A stretch of DNA of 64,000 bases. It comes from Ulota crispa. Taxonomy: Eukaryota; Streptophyta; Bryopsida; Orthotrichales; Orthotrichaceae. Of this stretch, positions 24,301-36,030 are shown piece by piece (positions within the stretch are counted from its first letter, which is position 1; the number at the start of each line of letters is the position of its first letter). The stretch lies in contig OY987245.1 of assembly GCA_963920765.1 (NCBI GenBank), forward strand, positions 17,376,727 to 17,440,726, written 5' to 3'. The notes under the pieces are model-generated. The model saw only the letters and a list, made by a program, of their open reading frames with translations, had not been told where the DNA came from and did no database searches. The translations under genes were made by a program, and so were the position numbers.

Positions 24301-24901
24301 TTCAACATTTGCACTATGGATGCTAGCTCTTTTATGGATTAAAGATTTGACCAAGCTTTGGACACAACATTGACCAAATTTTGTTGGTTTCATCCAAGGT
24401 GTTTAGTAAGTGTAACTCAACATAATCTTACTATTTATTGTCTATCCAAGTATGGTGGCACCCTTTACAATCTTCCAAACAAAAAATCATGGTGCTCTTT
24501 TTATTTTTTTAATAAAGCTATATCAAAACATCATATTTAAAATTCTAGAAAGATTGGATTTTATTTGCTCATTCATCAAAACAAATGATTTCCATTTACT
24601 CAAATATACTACTAGTGCATAGTGTTAAATTATCCCATCTAAGACACAACATCATTGGATAAGATGATTGCATTATAATTACATTGAGATGAAGTATTAT
24701 GATAATTTGTGCAAAGCAAACCATAAGCTGTGTCATTGTAGACACTTTGTTGAATCATCTAACAAGGATACCTTTTTTTATGATTTTTGTTCACAAACTA
24801 GTTACTATGTTTTGAAAAAAATCCAATATACAAATGCTTGCTCATAGGCAAACTCATTGAACTGCAAGTGAACAGTGTGTATTTCTTCTAATTATGATAT
24901 A
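21352..24901. other. TOP1 3' flank and AT-rich spacer
   Basis: The first few hundred bases are presumably TOP1 3' UTR, and no clear poly(A) signal decides the end. Beyond that no gene was recognised. A four-unit tandem repeat lies at 22749-22856, a cytosine run at about 24179-24188, and a decayed family D fragment at about 24100-24190. Confidence 0.5.
22749..22856. repeat. 27-bp tandem repeat, four units
   Basis: Unit TATGTGGCAAACTAGGGTAT plus ATTCCTC. The first three copies are identical and the fourth has a few changes. Nearly identical units point to recent expansion. Confidence 0.95.
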
Positions 24902-25306
24902 TCAATCTACTACTTGATAAGTATTACTATCAAGTGTAAAGGCCCAATAATCTCGCAAGTCCATGTGACAAAGGGATGGGCTCTTGGTCTCAATGAGCCA
25001 TACAAGATGCTCAAAAAACTTAGGTTCACAAGCAATAACCAAGCCTCCTTCATGGTTGTATCCAAACTCCTCAGCCAACTTTGCCAACAACACTTGGAAA
25101 ACATCATGCTTGAGGATCTTGGCTTTGATCACAAACCGGCGCCTCTCCACACCAACATACACAACTAAGGACCCTATAGGTACATCATTGGGCACAATTT
25201 CACCTTCTTCTTCCAATTTAGCATAGTTTGAATGGTGCACAATCTTGAGTTGCACTTTCTGCAATATGCTTTGAACTTGCTTGCCAAGTTTCCCCATTGC
25301 CCCCAT
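24902..25306 (-). CDS. SAUR-like auxin-responsive protein, 134 aa
   Basis: SAUR proteins promote cell expansion by inhibiting PP2C-D phosphatases that restrain plasma-membrane proton pumps (family knowledge). The SAUR core is at residues 41-107: DVPIGSLVVYVGVERRRFVI, then a helix ending EEFGYNHEGGLVIACEPKFF. The gene is intronless, as usual for SAURs. The longer open frame reaches 25363, but its first 19 residues are unlike SAURs; the methionines at 25306 or 25297 fit better and 25306 was chosen. A TATA box lies at 25510-25517. A 30-bp-type tandem repeat occupies the promoter. A SAUR basic N-terminus is visible (KLGKQVQSILQKVQLK). Confidence 0.88.
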   Translation of the reverse strand: MGAMGKLGKQVQSILQKVQLKIVHHSNYAKLEEEGEIVPNDVPIGSLVVYVGVERRRFVIKAKILKHDVFQVLLAKLAEEFGYNHEGGLVIACEPKFFEHLVWLIETKSPSLCHMDLRDYWAFTLDSNTYQVVD

Positions 25307-25509
25307 TTTTGTTGGCCAATTGCAAAGTGACAAAACAACAAGATTGATGTTTTCAAAACACAATAAATATCACAACCGCAAGTGCCAAGAACAAAGCAAT
25401 GATGTGTAAATGAGTGACCATTGAGAAGAGGGTGAGTCAAAGTGAAGGGAAAGGAGGAAAACTCAACATAGAAAATGGGAAAGAAGTAATAAAAGAATGC
25501 CTAGGATTA

Positions 25510-25517
25510 TATTTATA
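25510..25517 (-). promoter_or_regulatory. TATA box of the SAUR gene
   Basis: TATAAATA on the minus strand, about 200 bp before the chosen start codon. It is the only good TATA motif upstream and suits a short-lived inducible gene. Confidence 0.55.
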
Positions 25518-25589
25518 GATGGAAAGCTATGGTCCTTTTGGTTCGGTCCTTTTACTTTGGCCCATTCTAGCACATTCTCTTTTACTTTT

Positions 25590-25795
25590 CATCCAACCAA
25601 AGGTTATGTGGAGCTATTTCATCTAACTAAAGGTTCCATGGAGCTATTTCATCCAACTAAAGGTTCTGTGAAGCTTATATCATCCAACTAAAGGTTCCGT
25701 GGAGCTATTTCATCTAGAAGGTTTTATGGAGCTATTTCATCTAGAAGGTTTTATGGAGCTATTTCATCCAACCAAAGGTTTTGTGAAGCTATTTT
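25590..25795. repeat. Tandem repeat in the SAUR promoter, about 25-30 bp units
   Basis: Units of the form GGTTCCATGGAGCTATTTCA plus TCCAACTAAA occur about seven times with small changes. Some units lack the CCAACTAAA part. The repeat lies just upstream of the SAUR TATA box. Confidence 0.85.
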
Positions 25796-25912
25796 CTACC
25801 AATTAGGGTTCCTTTCTTCATCAGGCCATAAATTTTATCTAAGTTTTTTTCAATTGTAGCTATCTATACCTTAAATCAGGTTGTTTGTTTGAATGTTTGT
25901 TTGTTTGTCACA

Positions 25913-26112
25913 TTGAGATCTCCCAGACCATGTGTCCTTCCATTGCGTGCTTGGTACCATTGGAAAGCTCTCGCCAAGGAGGGGTGCACAAGCTTGGTTT
26001 TGTGGCATTTCAAATTAATTTACCTTTTTTTACTTTTACTTTTAATTTCAAATTTTTTACTTTTACTTTTATTTTTACTTTTACTTTTAATTTCAAATTT
26101 TTACTTTTACTT

Positions 26113-26155
<43 letters not shown>

Positions 26156-26286
26156 CACCTTCACTTTCACTTTCACTTTCACTTTTACTTTTACAAACCG
26201 TGTGTCCCCTATTTGCCTTCTTGGTACCGTTGGAAAGCTCTCAACAAAGAGGAAAATTGGGCCAACGGCACATGGCCACACTAGTG
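25913..26286. repeat. Interspersed repeat family F, copy 1, with hexanucleotide expansion
   Basis: Starts TTGAGATCTCCCAGACC and ends GGCCACACTAGTG. Matching blocks (TTGGAAAGCTCTC, GGGCCAACGG) recur in copy 2 at 33589-33898. Within it, ACTTTT/ACTTTC hexamers form a run at about 26030-26192. Confidence 0.7.
26030..26192. repeat. (ACTTTY)n hexanucleotide microsatellite
   Basis: A long run of ACTTTC and ACTTTT hexamers with two short interruptions (AATTTCAAA). It gives meaningless Phe/Ser/Leu or Lys/Val open frames in several phases. Confidence 0.95.
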
Positions 26287-26810
26287 CAAATTCAAACTAA
26301 GTAGGTTAGAGATAATATAGGAAAAGAAAACACAACAATATCACTTATAGTTTGAAAACTTATAATGTTTGAACATGAGGGTGCTAAAATTGCAAAAGTG
26401 GCTTGACGTCTTCTAATCCTCATTTCACATGTTAAATCTTTGGTCACCAAAAAATGTGAGGTTTAAAGTTATTATATGTCTAACTTTAATCAGTTTACAA
26501 CTTTAATCTACTCCTTTAATTTTTTTAAATGGATTTCTAAAGTGGATTTTTCTCCAAGCTCTAGTGTATTTGAGGCTCATTTTCAGGATCTTCCAACACT
26601 AAAAAACTTGCTCTAGACACCCTTGTATAAAATCTTGAGTAGAAATCATCAACTTTCATTTTCAAAAATTGGATTTTTAATGTTGAAAATAAACTTCAAA
26701 ACAAACTTATATTGAAAAAAAATATTAAATATAGTGTTTTGTTAAGGTTTTATTCATCTTCAAAGTTTTGTAGAGACCCAAATTTGGTCGCTTGGGCATT
26801 TAGGGGTTAA
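26287..26810 (-). mobile_element. TTAA-type element, family G (copy 3), reversed and truncated
   Basis: Read on the minus strand it matches the family G copies at 32237-33592 (AGATTTTGTGCAAGGGTGTC-like, GAGCTTCAAGTACACTAGA-like blocks). The terminus GGGCATTTAGGGGTTAA ends at 26810. The opposite end is missing where repeat F copy 1 abuts it. Confidence 0.65.
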
Positions 26811-28373
26811 AGCAACTTCAGTGGCTAACCTAAAATATCAAATTTCTACTTCCCAAGAAAATTAGATTATCAAAACAATGATGATTTTATTAAAAATGTA
26901 CTACAAAACAAGAATGAACAATGACTTATAGCAAAATAAACTTCAAACCATGCTAAAGATATCATATGAATATGTTTGAACATTGAAACAATATGTTTTT
27001 TAGAACCATTCTATTAAGTTATACATTACTAATCTATCTCTTTATCAAATTAATTCTTTGACCTATATTTGCAATTGATGAGCAAAGTGGAGTAATGGAT
27101 CCTTTTATTTTCTATTGACTTAAAGCTTTTGACCTATTGCAATGAATGAGAACAATCTAGAACAATTGATGTCATTGTGGTCCAATTGACAAACTATCAA
27201 CTATACATCTCTACAAGTATAGAGGTGCTTGGATTAGATCAATGCTTCGGGAGAGAAAAAATTGTTGATCATATATATAAATGCCTTTCAAGCTCTTGGG
27301 GTTGTTGATCATATCCAAGCATTGACTTTAAAAAAACATTCCATTCAACCAACCTAAAACACAAAAAAGAGAATGGGGACCTTGACACTATCTAGATGTT
27401 TCTCTTACAAAAGTTGACCTTATCCAATCACCACTATATTGTACAAAATAGCAAAGACCCTTTCATGTTCTTTCATTTGCTCCTTTGCTTTGTAAGAAGT
27501 GGCCCATTAGAACCTCATATTTTTTGCTCCATTTCCATTGTCCAAATTGTAAAATACATTATTCATATATTATTCTTAAAGGTCCAAATTCTATATCATC
27601 ACAAACAATGATGAACATTATATATGTTCATTACAACCTCCTTAAAAAGTTTGGCCCAGTAACTCCCATGCAACCTACCCAAAACTTTAAAAAAAAAAAA
27701 AAAAACAAGGTTCCAATGGGTCACTGATTGCAAGACAGGGAGTATATCTTCAAGTCTATACATTCAAAATCAAATCCACTTATGACAAATTCTTTCAAAT
27801 CTCATATCATCTATAGGCGTGACCAATCATAAAATCAAGCTATCGTAGTTGTGTACCTTTTTTTTATACAAAATAGAAAAGGAACCACCTGTATAACTGT
27901 ATAAGCAACCACAAAGTGATATGCCTTTGCTTTCAAATTAAGAACTCATTCAATATTCAAGCTATATATCATAAAGCCTCTACTCTTCCACTCCCTCAAT
28001 CCATAGTCAATAAATCGTGTCAAAGTTAATTCAAACCAAAACATCAACTTACCATACAACGATGTTTGCAGGCAGTGGGCAATATATGAAGTTACGTTTG
28101 ACTGTACTGTGAGTCAAGGCATCAACTCTTTGACCTTCACTAATTAGTTTATTATCAATGCACCACATTGCGAATGATTTCTCATCAATCACCTAGCTAT
28201 CCCAATGGACCACCTCGGTATCACGTAATTCTCAGTCTGAGATGTAGCAAGCTTATATCCCATCTAATTGATCAATGTAATCTAGAATCATATAAATGTC
28301 TTTTTCAATCAAATACCATTTCCAAATGCTCTAGAATCATACTCTAATTTTGGAGTGTATAGTCAGTGTACAG
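26811..28373. other. AT-rich spacer
   Basis: No gene or well-formed repeat was recognised. There is a homopolymeric A run near 27690. Confidence 0.5.
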
Positions 28374-29194
28374 TACCCTCGAGTAATGCTACGTAATCCC
28401 TGTTTCTGCATTCCAAACAAGTTCGAATAATAAAAAATACAAATGGCATTTTAATCTCATATCGTTGGTATCTGATTCTTATACCATCCCAATCAACCAT
28501 ATCAAATTTTGGTTACTAAAAATCAAAATTCTATTTTTGGTTAATTGTTGTGTCAAAATCATGGTTTTACAAGAAAGTTGATTAAAACACATTGGTGATG
28601 AATTTTTAAGATTTGATTGCATGAATATGTAGGAGACGTTCATATGCACATATATCCTTCTAACTAACATTTACAAAAAGTCCAAAATTTTGTCAATAGA
28701 GGTGTGAATGCTGGAGTGATCATGACCAAATTTAGTAAACTAAATATCTCTGTTTTTTAATTAGTTTTTAGCAAAATAAACATAATGTCTAGGTCAATTA
28801 ACATAATTTAATTATCACAAAGAATTATATAATTTACTAAATTTGGTCATGATCACTCCATTTTTCACATCTCTATTGACAAAATTTTAGACTTTTTGTA
28901 GATGTTAGAAAGATATATGTGCATATGAATGTCTCCTACATATTCATGCAATCAAATCTTAAAAATTCATCACCAATGTTTTAACCAACTTTCTTGTATA
29001 ACCATGATTTTGACACACAACAATTTACCAAAAATAGGGTTTTGATTTTCAGTAACCAAAATTTGGTATGGTTGACTGGGATGGTATAAGAATCAGATAC
29101 CAACGATATGAGATTAAAATGCCATTTGTATTTTTTATTATTCGAACTTGTTTGGAATGCAGAAACAGGGATTACGTAGCATTACTCAAGGGTA
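28374..29194. mobile_element. 821-bp fold-back element with about 370-bp arms
   Basis: The left arm (28374-about 28740) and right arm (about 28828-29194) are highly similar inverted copies, beginning TACCCTCGAGTAATGCTACG and mirrored as GCATTACTCAAGGGTA. A loop of under 100 bp separates them. TA occurs at the outer edge of both arms, fitting a TA-target element. The arms carry no gene. Confidence 0.8.
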
Positions 29195-29836
29195 ATGTAC
29201 ATGATTTCTACTGTACGTCCTGAATATCAAATATAGACCTACGACAACATGCAGCGTCCATGGAAACATGGGAATATCACTTCAAGCACCACTGATAAAG
29301 ACAAATAGAAACATTCAAGAAACTCAAGCCACATCTTCACAGAAATAAAGTGAAGCTTATTCTAAAGATCTTCAAAAAGTGAGACAACGCATTCCAGCAC
29401 AAACAGTGGAATGAACGAAAGTCGAACAGAAAAGTGTATGACCACAGAACACATAGAAAATTGTTGTTGCAATTTGTATCAACAGGAGCTGATACACTAA
29501 TAAAATAAACAAGATGATGTAATTGCCAACTGAATTATATCCTGCTTTCCTCAACAATATGATGACAATTAGACACCTAGAGAGGTGTGACACATATGCT
29601 GCTACAAGTAGTAGAACAGGACTTTTAAAAGTAACACGTGTACTACTTATTAACACTAACGAGAGGTTTACACAAATGAAATGCTCAACTTCAAGGGAAA
29701 AAACATCCCCAAAACTCAGAACCCAGCAGAGGGTTAAAAAAAACACCATGTACCATGCAACCAAGATAGTGCCATGTGGGACTACCTACCATCATCTGCA
29801 GCATGCTCATGTTGATCACACCCTCTACTCTTCAAT

Positions 29837-31862
29837 CTATTCTGCCTTCGACTCCGTTACCTCCTTGGCTTCAGTCTTCGTCTCCTCAGCTGCAGCGTCC
29901 TTGGACTTAGGTTCCACCGTCAACTTGTCCAACAGGTCAGCAGTATCGTCAGCTCCTTCATCCTTCCCTTCGTCCTTCCCTTCTGTCTTTTCTACCTGCT
30001 TCTCATGAGCTTCCTCGTATACATCCTTGAATTTTTGAGCATCTGTCGACATTAATCCAATGAGATTCCGAGAACATTTGAACAAACACAACTAGAACTC
30101 AATTATACAGCCGCATTCAAATAAGAAAGTTGACCATGACATATGTATACCACTAGGAATAGAAAATAGACAAAACGCATTTAGGGATAGTTAACCTAAT
30201 CCTGATGAAGGTTCCATTGCATTAACTCATATTGTTCATCGTTGGACGATAGTTTAATGTAAAAGATTTAAAACAGAAGAATTTCTCGTACATGCATCAA
30301 AAGCCTATGCAACAAAAAGGTGGTAAATTGTATCTGAACCAACAAAACAAATGAAGTAGTGATTCCAACTTACTTTCAACACTTCCAAACCGCATGCAAA
30401 AAAGTTCCTCCTTTAGTTCGCCGTCTGAATAATCTCGGGCGTGCCAGACCCAAGACTTATCACTACCAGCATGCTCTTGCAATGGAGTAGAAGCTGTGAC
30501 TGCACATCACAGAAAACGAGTGAATTGACGAAATTGCAGTACTGGACAGAAAAAGTCCACAAGTTAGGTAAATGATCAAACTAATCAGGCAAAAGAACTA
30601 ATTCCCAACGATATGGGAACGACAAATGAATCTTTTATTACAAGACAAGAATGTTTAATATCGAAGATCTGAAAACTTACTCATGTGGTTGGCGCAGATC
30701 TTCAGGGTCTTGTTTTGGCGCATGAGAAGGCGGACCTTTTTAGACGACTTGTGTTCCAGAATCTTCACTTGGCCAACGCCCCTCTCCTTCCACTGCGTTC
30801 CTTCCTTATCAAACCGGTACAGCTTAGCCTTCCTACAATGTAGCAAACAAAGTGGCTCTGTCAAATACTGCCAGAAAAATTCCACCCTAAAACGAAAACT
30901 GACGGCAATTCGTTTGGAGTTACACACGTTGTACGATACAAAATAAAAACATCATCAGCGCCAGAAAAATCCATACTTCAGAAGATCAACACCAAAAGAA
31001 CAATAAAATTCCAGAACGAAAAATTAATAAACATCCCCTCACGAAGGTTTTCGACCAAAAAGCAGAAAAAAAAGGCGCTAACGGTATTACGAAATTGAGT
31101 CCAAATCCATAGCAATTCCTTCACTAAGGAAGAAAAGTGAGCTCACTCTTAGCAATTGATAGTTTATTAGGGCTTTTACGTCCAATTGAATTAAAAACGA
31201 CATTAATCAATATATTTCGCCTAAATTGCTGTCGGAAGAGAACCTTTACCAAACTCATCATAGTTGCACACTCTATCGTCAGTAATTGATCATAATACGG
31301 GATTTTCAAGTAGAATTAGCAATAAAACACAACACTGAAATCAACGAACGATAAGCAATAAGACCGCAGAATCGAAAACAGTTCCAAATTCTACAAGTGC
31401 CGGAATAAAACTAGGAATTGTAACTGCCTTCATTGACTGAAAATATCCAAACAAGATCATCACTTTCCTGTGCTCTTCGAATCGATACATCAAATAATGG
31501 ATCTAATGATAAATACCTAATTACTTGATAACGTAGAACGTCTAACATAAAATAAAAGGTTAAGTAATCGCGTAATCACCAGATCGCCGTTTCCATGGAG
31601 GAAAAGAATGCGACAAGAACGGGTAAGAGAAAAATGGCAAACCCTAAAAGAGCAATCAATCGACATACATATCAACAAGGACGTCTTCGTTCTCCTCTCC
31701 GGTGCTAATAGCGATTTCTTCCAGCTTCACGATGGGCGCAATCTGAGCGCCCGTGTCTTCCTCCTCGCCAGCCTTGGTCGGCTCCTCCGATGCCTCGGCA
31801 GCAGGTTCCGACGCCGTGGCCTCCTCCACTACCCGCACTTCCTTCTCATCGCCCCCGGCCAT
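29837..31862 (-). CDS. RANBP1: Ran-binding protein 1 (RanBP1), 225 aa, four exons
   Basis: Cytosolic partner of Ran-GTP that helps RanGAP release Ran from transport receptors. Exons, in order of reading: 31862-31669, 30832-30681, 30499-30374, 30042-29837. All introns are GT-AG, phases are consistent, and the sum is 678 bp including stop. The Ran-binding (PH-like) domain runs from about residue 45 to 170: [85 protein letters not shown]. The N-terminus is acidic and starts MAGGDEKE. The C-terminal tail is a Lys/Glu-rich run ([16 protein letters not shown]). The sequence from 29200 to 29836 is presumably 3' UTR or flank. Confidence 0.95.
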
Positions 31863-32236
31863 TTCAGCACCAGTTCTTTTGCGATCTAAGCCACGCAAAA
31901 TCGAGGCGCTGCAGAAGTAAAGGAATTGTACACAAATGGATTGCAACGAAGGTGAAGTCGCGATTGAAGAAGGTTGAAGACTGGGTCCTGAGCCGCCATG
32001 GCTCTTATTGCTCTTGTTCAGAGCTTTGCCCTAATCTGTTCGACCGTCGGCCGGTAATTTGCCGTCTGCTGGACGGTTGGTGCCGGCCCCTGGTCGAGCG
32101 TAGGATGCGGCGATGTGGGTACGGGAACGGGAGAACGTTATGTGGGGAACGCGGTTTGCGTCACTTGGTTCAATGTATGGTCGGTGTAGATCAAGAATGT
32201 GTTTGAAATTTTTCAAAATTGAAGCTCATCAATACC

Positions 32237-32894
32237 TTAATCCCTCACCGCCCAAGGGGCCCAAATCGGGCTTCTCTGAACTTTATTCAGGGATGCACAA
32301 CCTTTCTACAAGATTTTTTGTAGTAATTATTATTATTTTTAAACTCTTGTTGCAATCTAGCTTCAATATCAAAAATTTAATTTTGAAAATTAATTAAAGT
32401 GATTTGTCTATTCAAGATTTTGTGCAAGGGTGTCCATTGCAAATCTTCACTTTCTAGTATTGAAGACTCTTGGAAATGAGCTTCAAGTACACTAGAACTT
32501 GGAGAAAAAATCACATTAAAAATTCAATTTAAAAAATTGTAGAATAGATTTTGAGAAGCCGTAAATTGATTGGGGTTAAGCATGTTATACTTTACATACT
32601 CATATTTTTTTGGTACTCTCAATTTTAGGTATGAGATGTAAAAAGAGGATTGAAAGGCTTCAAATCACTTTCGCAATTTAAACACCCTCATGATCAAACA
32701 TTATAATCTTTCAATCCATAAATGATATTGTTGTGATTTCTTTTCCTATGTGATCTGTACTAAACATGTCTACTTTGAATTTGTACAATTGCGCTTCAAA
32801 GAAATTTGATAAAATTGATCAAAATGCCGGCATTTTGATCACTTTCAAGCAAATTCTAAGATACTCCAAACTACCATGGGTGGTGAGGGGTTAA
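32237..32894. mobile_element. TTAA-flanked element, family G (copy 1)
   Basis: TTAA at 32237-32240 and 32891-32894. Termini TCCCTCACCGCCCAAGG and (reverse complement of the right end) CCCCTCACCACCCATGG are inverted repeats. The 650-bp interior has no long frame. It lies only 30 bp from a second copy in the same orientation. Confidence 0.8.
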
Positions 32895-32924
32895 ATCAAG
32901 CTATTTGCGTGGATGTTTGTCACA

Positions 32925-33592
32925 TTAACCCCTCAAAGCCCAAGGGGACCAAAACTGTCCCTCCTTGTTTGTAATTTGGGATGCCTAAATTTTCTTCATG
33001 ATTAATTACAATGATTGTTATTTTTTAAAGTTCTTGTTGAAGTTTTGTTTTAGTACCAAAAGTCTGATTTTGAAAATGACTAATTATAAATTTTTTGTTT
33101 AAGATTTTGTGCAAGGGTGTCCATTGCAAACCCTTGTGCAAATCTTCACTTTCTAGTGCTGAGAGCTCTTGGAAATGAGCTTGAAGTACACTAGAATTTG
33201 GAGAAACAATCACATTAGAAACTTAATTTAAAAAGTTGTAGAGTAGATTTTAAGAAGCCATAAATTGATTAGCATTACACATATTGTACTTTACATACTC
33301 ATATTTTTTTGGTATCCTCAATTTTAAAAATGAGATGTGAAAAGAAGATTGAAAGACTTCAAATCACTTTCACAATTTCAACACCCTCTTTATCAAATGT
33401 TATAATCTTTCAATCTATAAGTGATATTGTTGTTTTTTTTTTTTCTTATGTGATCTCTAACATATCTAGTTTGAATTTATATGGTTACAGTTTTTTTTTT
33501 TTTTTGATGCAACTTATCAAAATGTTGACATTTGTTCATCCAAGAACAGATTTTGAGATACTTGGGAAAGTGCATGGGCCTTGAGGGGTTGA
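32925..33592. mobile_element. TTAA-flanked element, family G (copy 2)
   Basis: Starts TTAACCCCTCAAAGCCCAAG at 32925 and ends GCCTTGAGGGGTTGA at 33592, where TTGA is a one-base change from TTAA. Its interior aligns with copy 1 throughout. Poly(T) runs near 33434 and 33491 are private to this copy. Confidence 0.75.
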
Positions 33593-33898
33593 GATCTCCC
33601 AAATTGTGTGTTCCCTTGTTGCGTGCTTGGTATTGTTGGAAAGCTCTCAACAAGAAGGGGTGCGTTGGCTTGATTTGGTGACATTTGAGCCTAAGGTGCG
33701 AAAGTTATTGAATTTCAAAAAAATTATGGATTACAAATTTAGAAAATTACTGATTGGTCAAAGGCAAGCTTGGTGTAAAAATAGGGTAAAGCACAAGTTT
33801 AACTAAAGTATAATTAGTAAAGTACAACTTTAAGCATGGGGGCGTGAGGAGATGACATGGGGGTGAAAAATGGGCCAACGGAACAGGCCACATTAGTG
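33589..33898. repeat. Interspersed repeat family F, copy 2
   Basis: Shares TTGGAAAGCTCTCAACA and GGGCCAACGG blocks and both ends with copy 1 at 25913-26286 but lacks the hexamer expansion. It starts exactly at the right end of family G copy 2. Confidence 0.65.
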
Positions 33899-34136
33899 GG
33901 TAAGAAAAATTGCATGAAATTGTCTCCCGCATCACCTAATTGGTATCACGGATTTAGTAGACTTAAAAAAATTTATCACTAAATCCTAGAGCATTTTGGA
34001 TTTTAACCCTACTATTCAATGGTAACACAATTTGACAAGTTTGGTCAACTGAAAACAGTAATATTTCAAAACCAAATTTTGCTAAACTATTATTGGAAGG
34101 TGCACGCTTTGATATTGTTAGATTCTATTGTTGATT

Positions 34137-34301
34137 TACTACAAGAAAACAATGTCCATGTTTCAATTGACTAAATTTGTCCAAACTGACAGAAAAATGT
34201 CTGAATTGGCAAAAAAAAAAAAAAAAAAAAAAAAAAACCATTTGAATTATCACCTCTAAATTGACAAAATATGACCACATTGATAGCGTTCCTTTATAGT
34301 G
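34137..34301. mobile_element. CACTA-like miniature element (copy 2)
   Basis: The left end TACTACAAGAAAACAATGTC differs from the CACTA consensus only in its first base. The right end is CACTATAAAGGAACGC in reverse complement. ATT flanks both sides (34134-34136, 34302-34304). A long poly(A) run sits in the middle. Confidence 0.65.
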
Positions 34302-34401
34302 ATTTTTGTGTATTTTGTGATGCATTTAAAATTTTTAAACCCATTTGTACAAATAAGGTTTTCTCACACATTGCAACTACAAAAAGGACGGATTTTGGAT
34401 A

Positions 34402-34720
34402 AGGTAGGAATAGCCATATGCAATAGTGTCCCCATAACCGTCATCTCTAAAATTTTGAAAAATTTGTAGAAGTAAATAGATGTAATTACAAGGATGTACA
34501 ATATGTGAACATGAAACCTTAGTGTTGGTTATGGGTATGATGACAGTTTGTTCTTTAAAAATTCACAGCTTGTTTTCACATAATCCAAATATTATATTCA
34601 AAGCAAACTCATCATTTTCATGTTGCTTATAGCAACAAGATCCTACAATTTGCTAGATGTTTATTAATAGTCATCATGTTCAAAACCCTTAAACTCTAGC
34701 ACTTATGGGTGTTCATACCT
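34402..34720. mobile_element. TA-target miniature element, family B (copy 4)
   Basis: Left end AGGTAGGAATAGCCATATGC, right end ATGGGTGTTCATACCT, TA at 34400-34401 and 34721-34722. The interior matches copy 1 (AAATTTGTAGAAGTAAATAG, TAATAGTCATCATGTTCAAA). Confidence 0.75.
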
Positions 34721-34924
34721 TACTAAGGAAATAGTAACAATCCTAAAAATGTACTAAAATATACCATATGCCAAAAACGTATAAATTTCTTAGTAAAAAA
34801 ATCTTCTTAAAGGTTGAATTATTACACACCTACAACTTTTCTAAATCATATACATTTTAGAGTAAATTCAATGAATGTGATAAACTATATCATGTTATTT
34901 GAAAACATCCATGTTTGAATGGTA

Positions 34925-35276
34925 CTCCCTTTGTCCCAAAATGATCTTCCTATTACATAAAATGTTATAGATTAAACTTGAAAATAACCATTTTTCAAAA
35001 AAAAAAAAACCTACAAACAGAGTTTGATGTCCTCCTATTATTATGAAATTTTGAGTTTCAAATTAGTTTTCAAGTGTGGTTTCAAAGTGCTTGAGAATTG
35101 AAATTTTGAGGCATTTTTGAAAAGCACCAGTAGCCACTCACTTGATGGCATGGGATTGGTTAGCATGCCCATACTTTTGGACTATGTACAAGTGTTGCTA
35201 GCTTCCTTCCTACAACAAAAAGATCATTTTGGGACACTATATAAAGGTCGACAAGATCATTTTGAGATGGAGGGAG
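34925..35276. mobile_element. Stowaway-like miniature element
   Basis: Left end CTCCCTTTGTCCCAAAATGA and right end (reverse complement) CTCCCTCCATCTCAAAATGA, flanked by TA at 34923-34924 and 35277-35278. CTCCCTCCGTCCC termini with a TA target are the published signature of Stowaway elements of the Tc1/mariner group. Confidence 0.85.
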
Positions 35277-36030
35277 TACTATTTAGTTATTCGGTTGACA
35301 CTTTGATTTTTTTTTCATTAAAGTCTATTTCTTGATTTATAAATCACCTCCAATTCATGTTAGTTGTTTATTGTTTGCATATATTGTGATATAAAAATAT
35401 ATATATGAACAAATGTATATGTAATTTTAACTTATGTCCTGGGTTTATGTTTTGAAATTCGCATTATGTGTGAGTGTTTTCTTCTCTCTTTTGAGGAGCT
35501 CACTAAATGAAATTTTACGAAAGCAGTTTCTATTTCATCTCAAACATTTGAAAGATTCTTCAAAATGCGTATTTTTTCTGGTTTCAATTTGAAATCTAGA
35601 CTCATTACCGTGTTGGTATCTATAACTTGAAACAAAAACATTGGTTTGAACCATGAAGTTCTACATCATAATATACACATGTAAAGAAAATTTCAAACTT
35701 TAAAAACATGGTTAGTATTTGAAATGAATTTCCTTCACTTTTTCTTCAAAAACTCACTATCAAATCAAACTTTCAGAAGATATCCGAAAATATTATGATT
35801 TGTTAAAGACATGCAATTAAAAACATCCACTAAAAAAAAAAACATTCATGTATACTGGCAAAATGGAACATACAACAAAAAAGAGATTGTGAAGTTGATT
35901 ACATGATGATAGACATGGCATTTTTTTGGACCTCACACTTTTTGCCTGATCACTGAACAAATGTTCAGAGGCCAGTGGATAATAACTGGATCCGACCCAC
36001 ATTTGTCCAAGCCTGTTGATTTTGTGGCTA
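35277..36030. other. AT-rich spacer
   Basis: Nothing recognisable was seen between the Stowaway-like element and family C copy 2. Confidence 0.5.

Noticed and set aside
24902..25363. Start of the SAUR gene at 25363
   Set aside because: The first 19 residues of that frame are hydrophobic and unlike SAUR N-termini; the basic N-terminus typical of the family begins at the internal methionines.
25885..26304. Open frames of up to 139 aa on both strands with FHFHFH, SLSLSL and KVKVKV runs
   Set aside because: They are translations of the ACTTTC microsatellite in different phases.
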